DNA of 64,000 nucleotides from Grimontia kaedaensis (GTDB lineage: Bacteria; Pseudomonadota; Gammaproteobacteria; Enterobacterales; Vibrionaceae), in contig NZ_CP082275.1 in NCBI RefSeq assembly GCF_023746615.1, positions 2,046,001-2,110,000 on the forward strand, in the 5' to 3' direction. Shown here one piece after another: positions 27,689-36,710 of this stretch. Under the pieces are notes generated by a model that was not told the DNA's origin, made no database searches, and saw only the letters and a list, made by a program, of their open reading frames with translations. Position 1 is the stretch's first letter. The number at the start of each line of letters is the position of its first letter. A program made the position numbers and the translations under genes.

Positions 27689-28288
27689 ATGATGAGATTT
27701 GTAGTGACCGCAATGCTATTGGCTATCCTTACGGGATGCAGCGGAGCAATAAAGCAATTTCCAGAAAACGCTAAACAACCCAGTGACTTGAGAGACTTGG
27801 ACTTGGATGGAGTAATAGAAGCAAGAGAAAAGTGCGATGGCACCATAAGAGGAGCTAGCGTTGATAACTATGGTTGTTCCGGTGTTAAAGCGGTGAGCGA
27901 ACGTATCACTTTGAATGTTCTCTTTAACAACGGTTCCGCCTATGTGAACCCCAAGTACTATCCTGAAATCGAAAAAGTGGCTGATTTTCTGATAGAGCAC
28001 CCGCATACAGAAGTGATAATCGAAGGTCATGCGAGTTCACAAGGGCCAGCATACGTTAATAAAACTTTGTCTTTGAAAAGAGCTCAATCAATTTCGTACC
28101 TACTGTCGTCTCTGCATGGCATTGAACGGAACCGCATCCAGGCAGTGGGTTATGGAGAAGAGCGTTTATTGGACGTCGCTAACACCGAGGAAGCACATCA
28201 GAAAAATCGTAGGGTGATTGCTGACATTAGAACTAGCGATAAAAAGACACCAATGAAATGGACTATATATACCGGTGTGGAGGAGTGA
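27689..28288 (+). CDS. OmpA-family lipoprotein
   Basis: A 199-residue predicted outer-membrane lipoprotein. The signal peptide ends in a lipobox (LLAILTGC, Cys near residue 17). A short acidic TSP3-like segment (DLDLDGVIEAREKC) precedes an OmpA/MotB peptidoglycan-binding domain at ~70-185, with VIIEGHASSQGP, LSLKRAQS, VGYGEERLL and NRRVI motifs. In many Vibrio adhesin operons such a protein accompanies the TolC partner and may anchor the export machinery to peptidoglycan; that role is inferred from context. The start has GGAG upstream. Its 3' end lies just before the LapD-like gene. Confidence 0.88.
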   Translation: MMRFVVTAMLLAILTGCSGAIKQFPENAKQPSDLRDLDLDGVIEAREKCDGTIRGASVDNYGCSGVKAVSERITLNVLFNNGSAYVNPKYYPEIEKVADFLIEHPHTEVIIEGHASSQGPAYVNKTLSLKRAQSISYLLSSLHGIERNRIQAVGYGEERLLDVANTEEAHQKNRRVIADIRTSDKKTPMKWTIYTGVEE

Positions 28289-28349
28289 ATCTAAAGGATT
28301 CATCCCCCAGAGATTTAATCGTCAAAGATACCCGAAAATGGGACTACGC

Positions 28350-30299
28350 ATGACAATAACTAACAAAATTACGCTTGTGGTAGGCGCGACGCTATTGGTT
28401 CTTTGTTCAATCTTGGCGGTAACAGAGTTTGTAATGAACCTGACGTTCCTGCGACAGGAGCTGGAAATACATGCCAATAATACCCTGCACAATCTAGGCT
28501 TAGCCTTGATACCTATATTGGAGACAGGCGATGTAGAGAAAAGCGAACTCTTCTTTTCGTCGGTGCTAACTCAAGACAACCTAGTAGATAAAGTGACCTT
28601 GCAATGGGCTATTGATGGCAAACTGCAGAGCTGGGACTATGCGATGAATGAGGCGGACATAGTGCCTGAATGGTTCGCTTCACTCGTTTTCCTTGAGCCA
28701 ATATGGCACACAACAACGATCAAAAATGGATGGACTGAGTTAGCAGTACTATCTATCACTGTCAGTCCTACTCATGCCAATGCAGCACTTTGGGAATTAA
28801 CCAGCACCTTCGCCATATACTCAGCATTTATCATTGGTATTGCGACCTTGGTTGTAAGGTTAACATTGAAGCGAATGCTCTCCCCTATTTCTCTCATGAC
28901 CAAAGAAGCAAAACGTATCGCTAAACTTGATTTTTCAGGTGGTTTACCGACGTCCAAGTATCGCGACTTATCAGCACTGACTTATGCATTTAATGACATG
29001 TCATCACAACTTCAGAGCCTCTTTGAAACGTTAAGTGAAGAAATCAATACACTGCGCACCAAGTATTTATTCGATGAGGGTTCTGGCTTACCAAACCGAA
29101 GTTTCCTGACCCGCCAAATCGAAAGTTGGTTGTCGGATGGTGACTGTGGTGTTCTGATGATGATTAACTTGAAATGGCTTGAAGGCATCAATCCAAGTCA
29201 AGGTACCAAGAGTCTCAACGACTGCCTCAGGTCGCTTGGAAGGTCTTTTGAAAATATATTGCCTGCTTCTAATGACGCTGTCGCCGCTAGACTGGGCAAA
29301 GCAGAAATCGCCATTCTCATCCCCAGTGTTCACGAACGACAAGCAAGGTCAATATTAGGTGAACTTATTCGCGCAATAAATGCAGAGATAATAGGTAATG
29401 GGATGCCAATTGCTAACGGGTTTACAATTGGCGTGGCAGAAAAAAATCAAGATGACACCTTGTCGTCACTTCTTGAACGAGCAAATTCCGCACTTATTGA
29501 GGCCGAAAAGGAGCAAAAAGTATTCTCTTTTTCTCTCTCAGAAAAAGAGCTCTCTCAAGACGAAATTGATACGAAATTGAAAGAAGCCATCAAAGCAAAT
29601 TCGTTTCAATTCTCGGTACAACCTATCTTTGCCACAACATCAAAAGAAATAGAGCATTACGAAGTATTCACTAAGATAGAAGTTAACGGAGACTATATCC
29701 CTGCCAGCAAACTTATATCCGATCTATCCCGTTTGTCATTAGCGACCAGTTTCGATCGGGCTGTGGTTAATCATTCCATCTCAGTGTTGGATAATAACGG
29801 GCACTTCGCGCCATTTTCTGTCAATTTAACGGCAGACAGTATCAAAGATCCCGAATTTATAAGCTGGCTGACAAGTACGCTAACCGTTAGCAAACTGAAA
29901 CACCGCCTTTCATTTGAGTTTGCTGAAGCTATCGCTTGCCACAACCCCAAAAACTGTGAAGCCGCATGTCGTGCTTTGAGAGAAGCGGGCGTGAGGTACG
30001 GCATCGATCGGTTTGGGCAACATTTGGCCTCGGTGTCTTACCTAAGATCTTTGAATCCAGATTTTGTTAAACTCGACCATTCGTTCATGCTGCACAGTAA
30101 TGATGATAGCAACCACCTGTTGCTCAAACCTATGATAAAAATGGCATCCAGCCTAGGTATTGATGTCATTGCCTCGGCAGTAGAATACAAGCAGCAACTT
30201 AAGCGATTTTCCGATACTCGTATCACCGCCTATTACGGCTTCATCTCGCCTCCGGAACCGCTTGATGCTTTACAACAAGGAAGCAATAAAATCGCATGA
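28350..30299 (+). CDS. lapD: LapD-like c-di-GMP receptor (degenerate GGDEF-EAL)
   Basis: Inner-membrane receptor expected to sense cytoplasmic c-di-GMP and control adhesin retention. The start is uncertain: 28350 (MTITNKIT) places the first membrane helix at the N-terminus as in LapD, while 28338 or a GTG at 28275 overlapping the previous gene is possible. From 28350: TM1 ~8-30, periplasmic LapD/MoxY-type domain ~31-150, TM2 (IYSAFIIGIATLVV), HAMP, then a GGDEF domain whose motif is replaced by RLGKAEIAIL. In the EAL domain the motif reads EVFTKIE instead of EALLR. Both enzymatic sites thus look inactive, consistent with a receptor. It is the last gene of the operon and no LapG protease gene accompanies it here. 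Confidence 0.82.
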   Translation: MTITNKITLVVGATLLVLCSILAVTEFVMNLTFLRQELEIHANNTLHNLGLALIPILETGDVEKSELFFSSVLTQDNLVDKVTLQWAIDGKLQSWDYAMNEADIVPEWFASLVFLEPIWHTTTIKNGWTELAVLSITVSPTHANAALWELTSTFAIYSAFIIGIATLVVRLTLKRMLSPISLMTKEAKRIAKLDFSGGLPTSKYRDLSALTYAFNDMSSQLQSLFETLSEEINTLRTKYLFDEGSGLPNRSFLTRQIESWLSDGDCGVLMMINLKWLEGINPSQGTKSLNDCLRSLGRSFENILPASNDAVAARLGKAEIAILIPSVHERQARSILGELIRAINAEIIGNGMPIANGFTIGVAEKNQDDTLSSLLERANSALIEAEKEQKVFSFSLSEKELSQDEIDTKLKEAIKANSFQFSVQPIFATTSKEIEHYEVFTKIEVNGDYIPASKLISDLSRLSLATSFDRAVVNHSISVLDNNGHFAPFSVNLTADSIKDPEFISWLTSTLTVSKLKHRLSFEFAEAIACHNPKNCEAACRALREAGVRYGIDRFGQHLASVSYLRSLNPDFVKLDHSFMLHSNDDSNHLLLKPMIKMASSLGIDVIASAVEYKQQLKRFSDTRITAYYGFISPPEPLDALQQGSNKIA

Positions 30300-30306
30300 A
30301 ACGTAT

Positions 30307-30328
30307 AGAGGCCAGTTGGCCTCTTTTT
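30307..30328 (+). terminator. Rho-independent terminator of adhesin/secretion operon
   Basis: A perfect 7-bp GC-rich stem (AGAGGCC / GGCCTCT) with a four-base loop is followed by five T. It begins 8 bases after the lapD-like stop. Confidence 0.88.
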
Positions 30329-30452
30329 CGTTCCGTTGAAAGAAAGTGACTCCATTAAAGACAGCCCACTGCCCTCCATAGTCAGTCCACAGTCTTTCCG
30401 GCCGCCAGTCTTATCCACTCTGGAGATAAACCTCTGGCACAGCAGGACTAAC

Positions 30453-30481
30453 TTGACCAAGCCTTCACTGCTTAATATTAA
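30453..30481 (+). promoter_or_regulatory. Sigma-70-like promoter for fadL-type gene
   Basis: TTGACC and TATTAA are separated by exactly 17 bases, about 60 bases upstream of the fadL-type start. It is the only good match I see in the 230-base gap after the adhesin operon. I do not see a clear FadR operator. Confidence 0.5.
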
Positions 30482-30541
30482 ATCTTATGTCCTTGTAAGC
30501 GCTTAAAAATCAAAGGATTCACTTCAGCTATGGAGGTCGTT

Positions 30542-31807
30542 ATGGCAGTAAAGAAAGCAAGAGTATTCCCCCTTTCCACGACAGCGACGCTTGTGTTGTC
30601 TGCGCTCACTGTCAGTCAAGCAAACGCTGCGGGCTACCAAATCGCATTTGATTCAGTTAGCGGGCTTGGGCGCGCCTATGCTGGTGAAGCGGCTGTCAGT
30701 GACAGCGCTGCATCGATGGGGCGAAACCCCGCCATGATGACGCTCTTTGATCGTCCAGAGTTCTCCGGTTCAATGATTTACTTTGACGCAGAAATCGACG
30801 TAACGGGTAACTCTGCAGCGCAGTCCTCGTCAGACATTATTCCTTCCCAATTTGTGCCTGCAAGCTACTACGTTCATCCTCTGAATGACCAGATGGCCGT
30901 GGGCTTGGGTCTATATGCCAACTACGGGCTTGGCACCGACCTGAATAATGAATTCCTCGCTGGCGATATAGGCGGTGATACCGAGCTATTCACTGTGAAC
31001 ATCAACCCTGCCGTCGCTTATCAGGTGAACCCTATGCTGAGTCTTGGCGCAGGTATTAGCCTGGTTTACGCAAGTGGCGAAGTGAATAGGCATTACGGTG
31101 GAGGCGCGGACAACTTTGGCGCACAGCCTTCAGACAAGATTCTCAGCTGGGACGGTGATGACTGGGCCTTTGGGTGGAATGTAGGCGCACTGTTGGAACT
31201 GGATGAAAGCAACCGGTTCGGCCTCTCCTATCGTGCTGGTATCGACCTGAAACTTGAAGGTACTTTCACAGATTTCAGTCCCGGCGTAGCCATTCCAGGT
31301 GGAGGTTCAACCACGGCTGTTTCGAATGTACCACTCCCCACAATTGCAGAGTTCTCTGGCTTCCACCAGCTTAATGATAAGCTTGCCATTCACTACAGCG
31401 CCCTTTGGACCCAATGGAGTGAGTACAAGGAATTCAGTGCATCAAGCAGCGATTGTAGTATCAATGGTGGCATTTGTTTTCTGAAGCCTGAGAAGTATAA
31501 CGACAGCTGGCGGTGGGCAATTGGTGCGATGTATCAACTTAATCCTGCCATCAAACTTCGCGCTGGCTTTGCGCTCGATGAAAAAGCGGGTGAAACAACA
31601 CTTAGCATCCCAGACCAAGACGCCTATTGGTATTCGACAGGTATGAATTACCAACTTGATGACAACTGGTCGTTTGATTTTGGATTGGCTTACATGGACC
31701 GCTCAGATGAGTCTTTTGCTGAAACCAGCTTATTCACGGCAAACCATGACTACACGGCAAAAGGCTATCTGCTGATTGTTGGTGCACAAGCAAACTACCG
31801 CTTCTGA
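30542..31807 (+). CDS. fadL: FadL-family outer-membrane transporter
   Basis: Outer-membrane beta-barrel for uptake of long-chain fatty acids or related hydrophobic compounds. The ATG at 30542 (MAVKKARV) has GGAGG 5 bases upstream, a better start than the in-frame ATG at 30530. A Sec signal peptide ends at QANA|AGYQ. The mature N-terminus has the FadL hatch features: SGLGRAYAGEAA, and NPA in MGRNPAMM. The barrel continues to a terminal aromatic (ANYRF). The 421-residue length fits the family. It stands alone between two terminators. An acyl-CoA ligase lies convergently next door, so a shared role in fatty-acid use is plausible. Confidence 0.9.
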   Translation: MAVKKARVFPLSTTATLVLSALTVSQANAAGYQIAFDSVSGLGRAYAGEAAVSDSAASMGRNPAMMTLFDRPEFSGSMIYFDAEIDVTGNSAAQSSSDIIPSQFVPASYYVHPLNDQMAVGLGLYANYGLGTDLNNEFLAGDIGGDTELFTVNINPAVAYQVNPMLSLGAGISLVYASGEVNRHYGGGADNFGAQPSDKILSWDGDDWAFGWNVGALLELDESNRFGLSYRAGIDLKLEGTFTDFSPGVAIPGGGSTTAVSNVPLPTIAEFSGFHQLNDKLAIHYSALWTQWSEYKEFSASSSDCSINGGICFLKPEKYNDSWRWAIGAMYQLNPAIKLRAGFALDEKAGETTLSIPDQDAYWYSTGMNYQLDDNWSFDFGLAYMDRSDESFAETSLFTANHDYTAKGYLLIVGAQANYRF

Positions 31808-31833
31808 AAACAGAACATAACCGTCCTTGATAA

Positions 31834-31856
31834 AGCCCGCCTCGCGGGCTTTTTTG
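31834..31856 (+). terminator. Rho-independent terminator after fadL-type gene
   Basis: A perfect 7-bp stem, AGCCCGC / GCGGGCT, with a CTC loop is followed by six T. It is placed 26 bases after the stop codon. Confidence 0.93.
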
Positions 31857-31953
31857 TGTCTTCAGACCAACAAACAACAATGAAAAAACAGGAAAAAAAG
31901 CCGGCGCATTTGCACCGGAAAAGACGAGTAAAAGTAAAGGACAGAAAGACAGT

Positions 31954-32006
31954 TAGGGTCTGATGACCCTAGCAGCAACAACCCCTAGGGGCTTGTTGCT
32001 GCTAGG
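31954..32006. other. Two adjacent hairpins at 3' end of acyl-CoA ligase gene
   Basis: AGGGTC-TGAT-GACCCT is directly followed by a 13-bp inverted repeat, CTAGCAGCAACAA / TTGTTGCTGCTAG, whose loop holds a further palindrome CCCCTAGGGG. The larger hairpin includes the ligase stop codon at 32002-32004. There is no U-tract on the - strand, so it is not a standard terminator. It may act as an RNA-stabilising or termination structure. Confidence 0.6.
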
Positions 32007-33573
32007 CATTAGCGCGAAGATCTTTTCGAAGGATCTTACCAACAGCCGTCTTCGGCAACTCAGAGACCACAACCACCTGTTTAGGTACTTTGTAGGCAGT
32101 GAGATTCTGACGACAGAAGGTTTCAAGGTCGGCCAGCTCTAACGTCTCTTTTGCTGTAATGAAGGCTTTTACTGCCTCTCCTGTCGTGTCATCAGACACG
32201 CCGACTACAGCGGCTTCCAACACATCGGGGTAAGCGCAAAGCACTTGCTCTACCTCGCTTGGATAAACGTTAAAGCCCGAAACGAGCACCATGTCTTTGA
32301 GGCGGTCGACAATCTGAATGCATCCGTCTTCAAGAACGACACCCATGTCACCGGTTTTAAAAAAACCACCAGACGTCAAAACCTGAGTGGTTTCTTCTGG
32401 ATTATTCCAATAGCCCTTCATCACCTGTTTGCCCTTCAACACGATTTGGCCCACTTCGCCATCAGGTAATGGCTGGTCATTCAAATCCCAGATTTCTACA
32501 TTGGTGTTGATCAGTGGTGCACCCACAGTGCCATAGTGCTCGCTACCAGGATGATTCAGGCTTATAACCGGTGAGGTCTCAGACATGCCATACCCTTCGG
32601 TGATAGTGCAACCTGTCACCTCTTCCCAACCAAGACGTGCCGCATCAATCAAAGCAGTCCCGCCTGAAATCGTGATTTTGAGGTGAGAGAAATCCAGTTC
32701 ACGGAATTCTGGGTGCTGGCAAAGTCCAACAAATAAGGTGTTAATACCCGCAAAGCCGGTAAATCTATGCGGCTTCAATTGAGAAACAAAGGCATCTAAA
32801 TCTCTCGGGTTCGGGATCAGAATATTGGTATTTCCCTGAGAGAAAAACAGAATGAGGTTCACTGCAAATGCATAGATATGGTAGAGCGGCAATGGGCAAA
32901 CAAAAAGTTCTTCACCCGGCACAACAACGTTGCTCAAGCGTTCTTCAAGCTGCTCCATGTTCGCCAATACGGATGCATGAGTAAGGCATGCCCCCTTTGC
33001 CCTGCCCGTCGTGCCACCTGTGTACTGAAGCATGCTAATCGCTTCGGCATCAATGTTCGGTGGGAAAAATATCGCGGCATCAGAGACGAGAATGCTGTCC
33101 AAATCTACCTGCTGGATATCACGCTCGCTGGGTACTGAAGCCGAACCGCCACCTTTGGCATAAATCACTAGCTCAATATCGGTATGGTCGATGACTGATG
33201 CCAAAGGGGCGGAAAGCGGCGCGAAGATAACCAAAGCTTTTGCACCAGAATCCGTAAACTGATGCTGCATTTCTCTGGGGGTATACAGAGGATTGGTATT
33301 CACAACAATCAATCCAGCGCGCAAGGCTGCAAACGCAGCAATTGGAAAATCCAGAATATTCGGAAGCTGGATAGCAATCCGATCACCGGGTTGTAAGTTT
33401 GTATTGTTTTGAATCCAGCCTGCCAGTTGTCGGGATTTTTCCTCCACTTCACGATAAGTCAGGCTTTGTGGTCCGCAATAGAATGCAATTCTGTCTGCGT
33501 ATTTATCGCAGGCACTTTCAATAAACGTCGCCATTGTGGCGCGGTTGTTTAACTCACCTTGTGTCACGTTCAT
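32002..33573 (-). CDS. AMP-binding long-chain acyl-CoA ligase family protein
   Basis: A 523-residue adenylate-forming enzyme expected to activate a carboxylic acid, probably a fatty acid, to its CoA thioester. The P-loop-like motif is YTGGTTGRAKGA near residue 170. The A5 motif is GYGMSETSP, A7 is KTGDMG, A8 is DRLKDMVLVSGFNVYPSEVE, and the A10 catalytic Lys sits in PKTAVGKILRKDL. Overall similarity is to FadD/medium-long-chain ligases, but the acid substrate cannot be read from sequence. It follows the aldehyde dehydrogenase gene by 70 bases on the same strand, suggesting aldehyde to acid to acyl-CoA flow. The stop codon lies inside a large hairpin. Confidence 0.9.
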   Translation of the reverse strand: MNVTQGELNNRATMATFIESACDKYADRIAFYCGPQSLTYREVEEKSRQLAGWIQNNTNLQPGDRIAIQLPNILDFPIAAFAALRAGLIVVNTNPLYTPREMQHQFTDSGAKALVIFAPLSAPLASVIDHTDIELVIYAKGGGSASVPSERDIQQVDLDSILVSDAAIFFPPNIDAEAISMLQYTGGTTGRAKGACLTHASVLANMEQLEERLSNVVVPGEELFVCPLPLYHIYAFAVNLILFFSQGNTNILIPNPRDLDAFVSQLKPHRFTGFAGINTLFVGLCQHPEFRELDFSHLKITISGGTALIDAARLGWEEVTGCTITEGYGMSETSPVISLNHPGSEHYGTVGAPLINTNVEIWDLNDQPLPDGEVGQIVLKGKQVMKGYWNNPEETTQVLTSGGFFKTGDMGVVLEDGCIQIVDRLKDMVLVSGFNVYPSEVEQVLCAYPDVLEAAVVGVSDDTTGEAVKAFITAKETLELADLETFCRQNLTAYKVPKQVVVVSELPKTAVGKILRKDLRANA

Positions 33574-33643
33574 TATCCTTCTGTTTGATGCTTGTTCTTC
33601 CCACTGAGGGCTTGGGTCTTAACATTAGTGCTATGTGACACTG

Positions 33644-35104
33644 TCACTCGCTAACAAAGAACTTATTGAACAAGTGATGCATTTTCTTTCCGTAAGGCGG
33701 GAACAGCATGTCGCTAAAAAAGAGTTTCCCTCGCACCAACACTGACTTGCAGTGTGAAAATGTTCTGAATCCCTCTACCCCGTGATAACTACCTATTCCG
33801 GAGTCGCCCACACCACCGAATGGCAAATCGTCGACGACGACATGGAATGCCGCATCGTTAATGCAAACGCCACCAGCATGTGTTTCCTTTAGAAAACGGC
33901 GTTGGAAATTTTTGTCGAAGCTTTGTATATACAAACCCAAAGGTCTTGGATTGTTATTAATAGAATCAATGACATCCTGCACACTCTGATAACCCACAAT
34001 GGGAAGGATGGGTCCAAAGATTTCTTCCTGCATGACTTTCATTGAAGGTTTGGTACCCAATATCAACGTCAGGGGTATAAAGCCGTCTTCAGGCTTTACA
34101 TCCAAACTTCCAAGATGAATAACCTGCGCCCCTTGCGCTTTGGCTTCTTCCAAATACCCCATCAAACGGTCGAACTGTTTCGCATTGATCACCCGGGTGC
34201 GTTTATCGTCACCAAGCTCAGAGGGATACATAGATTCATAGCGATGACTGATTTCCTTCACCAAACTGTCTACGCGATCATGCGGACAGTAAATGTAATC
34301 TGGCGCTACGCAGGTTTGGCCAGCATTCATGGTTTTACCGTAGATAAAGCGTTTTACGGCTTCACCCAACGGTATGTCGCTATCGATGATCACTGGCGAT
34401 TTGCCGCCAAGTTCCAGTGTCACTGGAACAAGGTTATCTGCCGCCGCAAGCATCACATGACGGCCAACTTGTGTGGAGCCAGTAAAGAGCAGATGGTCAA
34501 ACGGCAATTCTGAAAATGACTTCGCGATGTTCGCATCACCTTGCACAACACAAACTTTGTCGTTTGCAAAAACACTGCTGAGCATCTCCTCCAACACTGC
34601 ATTCGTGGCAGGCGTGAATTCAGACACTTTAATCATGGCCCGATTTCCCGCAGCGACCGCTGCCACCAGTGGACCAACGGTCAGAAAGACGGGGTAATTC
34701 CAAGGAGCAATAATCCCAACGACACCCAATGGCTGATAGTGAATTTCGGCTTTAGCAGGCTGAAAGACAATCCCGACGTTTCGCTTTTGTGGCTTCATCC
34801 ATCCCCGTAAGTGTTTGATTGTGTAATCAATAGAGGAAAGAGAGGAGAATATGTCGCCGAGTATACTTTCCTCGTGGCTCCTGTAGCCAAAATCCTTGGC
34901 GAGCGCATTGAGCAGATTTTCTTTTTCACGGTGAATTGCCGACTTGAGCGCTTTTAGATCCTCTACCCGGCTTTCATAGGTAGGAAACCTCTCTTCGTTA
35001 AACGCATGCTTTTGAATGCCATACATGGTGGTCATCAGACTGTCGTTATTCATCGATTGGTGTTCAGCAACCATAAGGTCAGAGAGTTGTTCAGCGTTGC
35101 TCAT
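33644..35104 (-). CDS. NAD(P)-dependent aldehyde dehydrogenase, coniferyl-aldehyde dehydrogenase-like
   Basis: A 486-residue aldehyde dehydrogenase oxidising an aldehyde to its acid. I chose the start at 35104 (MSNAEQL) because AGGGAGAA precedes it; a longer frame reaches 35200 but the extra residues look non-coding. The sequence shows APWNYP, the cofactor motif FTGSTQVGRHV, the general-base Glu in TLELGGKSP and the nucleophile Cys in NAGQTCVAPDY. The C-terminal hydrophobic, basic tail (KLFFSDMLFPPYGKK) resembles membrane-associated class 3/coniferyl-aldehyde types. It sits between an AraC-type regulator and an acyl-CoA ligase, all on the - strand, which points to use of fatty or aromatic aldehydes. 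Confidence 0.88.
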   Translation of the reverse strand: MSNAEQLSDLMVAEHQSMNNDSLMTTMYGIQKHAFNEERFPTYESRVEDLKALKSAIHREKENLLNALAKDFGYRSHEESILGDIFSSLSSIDYTIKHLRGWMKPQKRNVGIVFQPAKAEIHYQPLGVVGIIAPWNYPVFLTVGPLVAAVAAGNRAMIKVSEFTPATNAVLEEMLSSVFANDKVCVVQGDANIAKSFSELPFDHLLFTGSTQVGRHVMLAAADNLVPVTLELGGKSPVIIDSDIPLGEAVKRFIYGKTMNAGQTCVAPDYIYCPHDRVDSLVKEISHRYESMYPSELGDDKRTRVINAKQFDRLMGYLEEAKAQGAQVIHLGSLDVKPEDGFIPLTLILGTKPSMKVMQEEIFGPILPIVGYQSVQDVIDSINNNPRPLGLYIQSFDKNFQRRFLKETHAGGVCINDAAFHVVVDDLPFGGVGDSGIGSYHGVEGFRTFSHCKSVLVRGKLFFSDMLFPPYGKKMHHLFNKFFVSE

Positions 35105-35279
35105 TTGGTTCTCCCTAATGCCTCCTCCTTGATTCAGCCAAGTCCAACAAGAACAGCAGAATGGAGAGGGCTCATTTCTATTGCGATACTGAATCTTCAA
35201 TATGCGCTACCTCTGTCAGAACAACTTGTTAATTTGTGCCAAAGGATTATCTTCTCGACTTATTGAGAGTGAAATGAAA

Positions 35280-35305
35280 GAAAGGGCGCCATTCGGCGCC
35301 CTTTC
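35280..35305 (-). terminator. Terminator of araC-type regulator gene
   Basis: An 11-bp perfect stem, GAAAGGGCGCC / GGCGCCCTTTC, lies 17 bases beyond the regulator stop. Read on the - strand it is followed by a T-rich tract (TTTCATTT). Confidence 0.8.
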
Positions 35306-35321
35306 TCGGTATCAGTTTGAG

Positions 35322-36380
35322 TTAATGTCGACACGTTTCTGCGAGAGTATTGGAAGAAAGGTAGCGGTGACGATATTCTCCCGGCGCACAACCTTCCCAA
35401 CGCTTAAATGCCCGGTTGAAATTCGCCACATTGGAAAAACCGACCAAATAACCAATTTCACTGATGCTCATATGAGGCTGACGTATGTAATTCATCGTCA
35501 AGCGTTTGCGCGTATTATCAAGAAGCTCTTTGTAACAGGTTCCCTGATCATTCAATTTTCGCTGCAAATTCCTCAAGCTCAGTCCCAATTGTTTGGCCAC
35601 ATCTGCCTGTGAGGGCGCTCCTAGAGGAAGCTCTTCAACAATCCGGCTCTCTATTTGAAATGAAATATTAGATTTGTCTACCCTGCACATGAACTTGTTT
35701 AACATATCGAGGTGCATTTGGTTCATAACTGGGTTGCTGCCATAGGCTTGGCTTTTGGCCACTTCAACATCCATGACCACTGCGTTACGGTCGCAGCCAT
35801 ATTCAATAGGGCAATCAAAGAACTCCGAAACCACCTCGCAATCAGTGCCTATAGGTTCAAAGTTATATTGGATTTTGATGGGTTTGAAATCATGTCCAAC
35901 AATGTCGCGGGAGACCTGAACCAAGGTTGCAAGGAAAGCTTCTATCATGTGGGGCGTCAGTACTTGCCTGCCGCTATCAGCATATCGGTAGACCTCAAGG
36001 TCGGCGACAAAATCATCCTCCCCCTCTTCAAAGGCATACATGTTGCAGCAGTTAGAAACCACTCGTTTATATTGCGCGCACCGTTCTAATGCTTCCTGAA
36101 GGCTGTATGCCGACTGCACAGCGTAACCCAGTGCATGTAGTACGGAAGGATGGAAGCTTTTAGCGACTTCAATATTGTACGCCCGGCTCCCCACCTTATT
36201 GTTGCAGTAGGCGAAGAGATTACCCAGACTCTGCACACATACCCTTCCCTCGGGATCGTTGACCTCTGAAGGAGAAATGCAGAATCTCTCCAGTGTATCT
36301 ACTGGATCAATATCAAAGCTTTTCATCGCTCTGGTAACGGGGATGAGCCAACCACTTAATGTTGAATAATATGCGTTCAT
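35322..36380 (-). CDS. AraC-family transcriptional regulator, OruR-like
   Basis: A 352-residue regulator. I chose the start at 36380 (MNAYYST) because AAGGAAGTGA precedes it. Residues ~15-205 form the Arabinose_bd-type ligand domain found in OruR/ArgR/FeaR-like regulators. Residues ~255-345 contain two helix-turn-helix motifs of the AraC DNA-binding domain (SQADVAKQLGLSLRNLQRKL and ISEIGYLVGFSNVANFNRAF) with the closing APGEYR. It is in the same orientation as the aldehyde dehydrogenase and acyl-CoA ligase genes but separated from them by its own terminator and ~218 bases. It probably activates those genes; the inducer is unknown. Confidence 0.9.
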   Translation of the reverse strand: MNAYYSTLSGWLIPVTRAMKSFDIDPVDTLERFCISPSEVNDPEGRVCVQSLGNLFAYCNNKVGSRAYNIEVAKSFHPSVLHALGYAVQSAYSLQEALERCAQYKRVVSNCCNMYAFEEGEDDFVADLEVYRYADSGRQVLTPHMIEAFLATLVQVSRDIVGHDFKPIKIQYNFEPIGTDCEVVSEFFDCPIEYGCDRNAVVMDVEVAKSQAYGSNPVMNQMHLDMLNKFMCRVDKSNISFQIESRIVEELPLGAPSQADVAKQLGLSLRNLQRKLNDQGTCYKELLDNTRKRLTMNYIRQPHMSISEIGYLVGFSNVANFNRAFKRWEGCAPGEYRHRYLSSNTLAETCRH

Positions 36381-36662
36381 ACAAGTCACTTCCTTGAAAT
36401 ACCCTCCACTCAATAGAGTGGAAAGATATACATCCCATCAATGTTACAACCATGTTGCACAAGTTAAAAATAGTGTAGCTGAACGGGAGAGAAATGGTGG
36501 GGTTCAAAATTCAGTGATAATTCGACTTTAAACGCCCGTTTATCGCATTAATGAAGCGATTTTCTCAGTAAAAAATCATTCGCGTGAAGCGAACAAGATA
36601 AGCAAATATGTACTTGTCAAAAAGAGAAGAGATTAGTGAGCGGATACTTCTATCCATATAAT

Positions 36663-36698
36663 TTTAAAAAGAAAGCCAGCAATCATAAGCTGGCTTTC
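36663..36698 (-). terminator. Terminator of small hypothetical gene
   Basis: A 9-bp perfect stem, AAAGCCAGC / GCTGGCTTT, is followed on the - strand by TTTCTTTTT. It lies 14 bases past the stop at 36711. The gap 36381-36662 between this and the regulator holds no supportable gene and presumably contains the regulator's promoter. Confidence 0.88.
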
Positions 36699-36710
36699 AT
36701 CTGATCAATA

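Noticed and set aside
30307..30530. A FadR operator upstream of the fadL-type gene
   Set aside because: I could not find a convincing match to the FadR site, only a good promoter.
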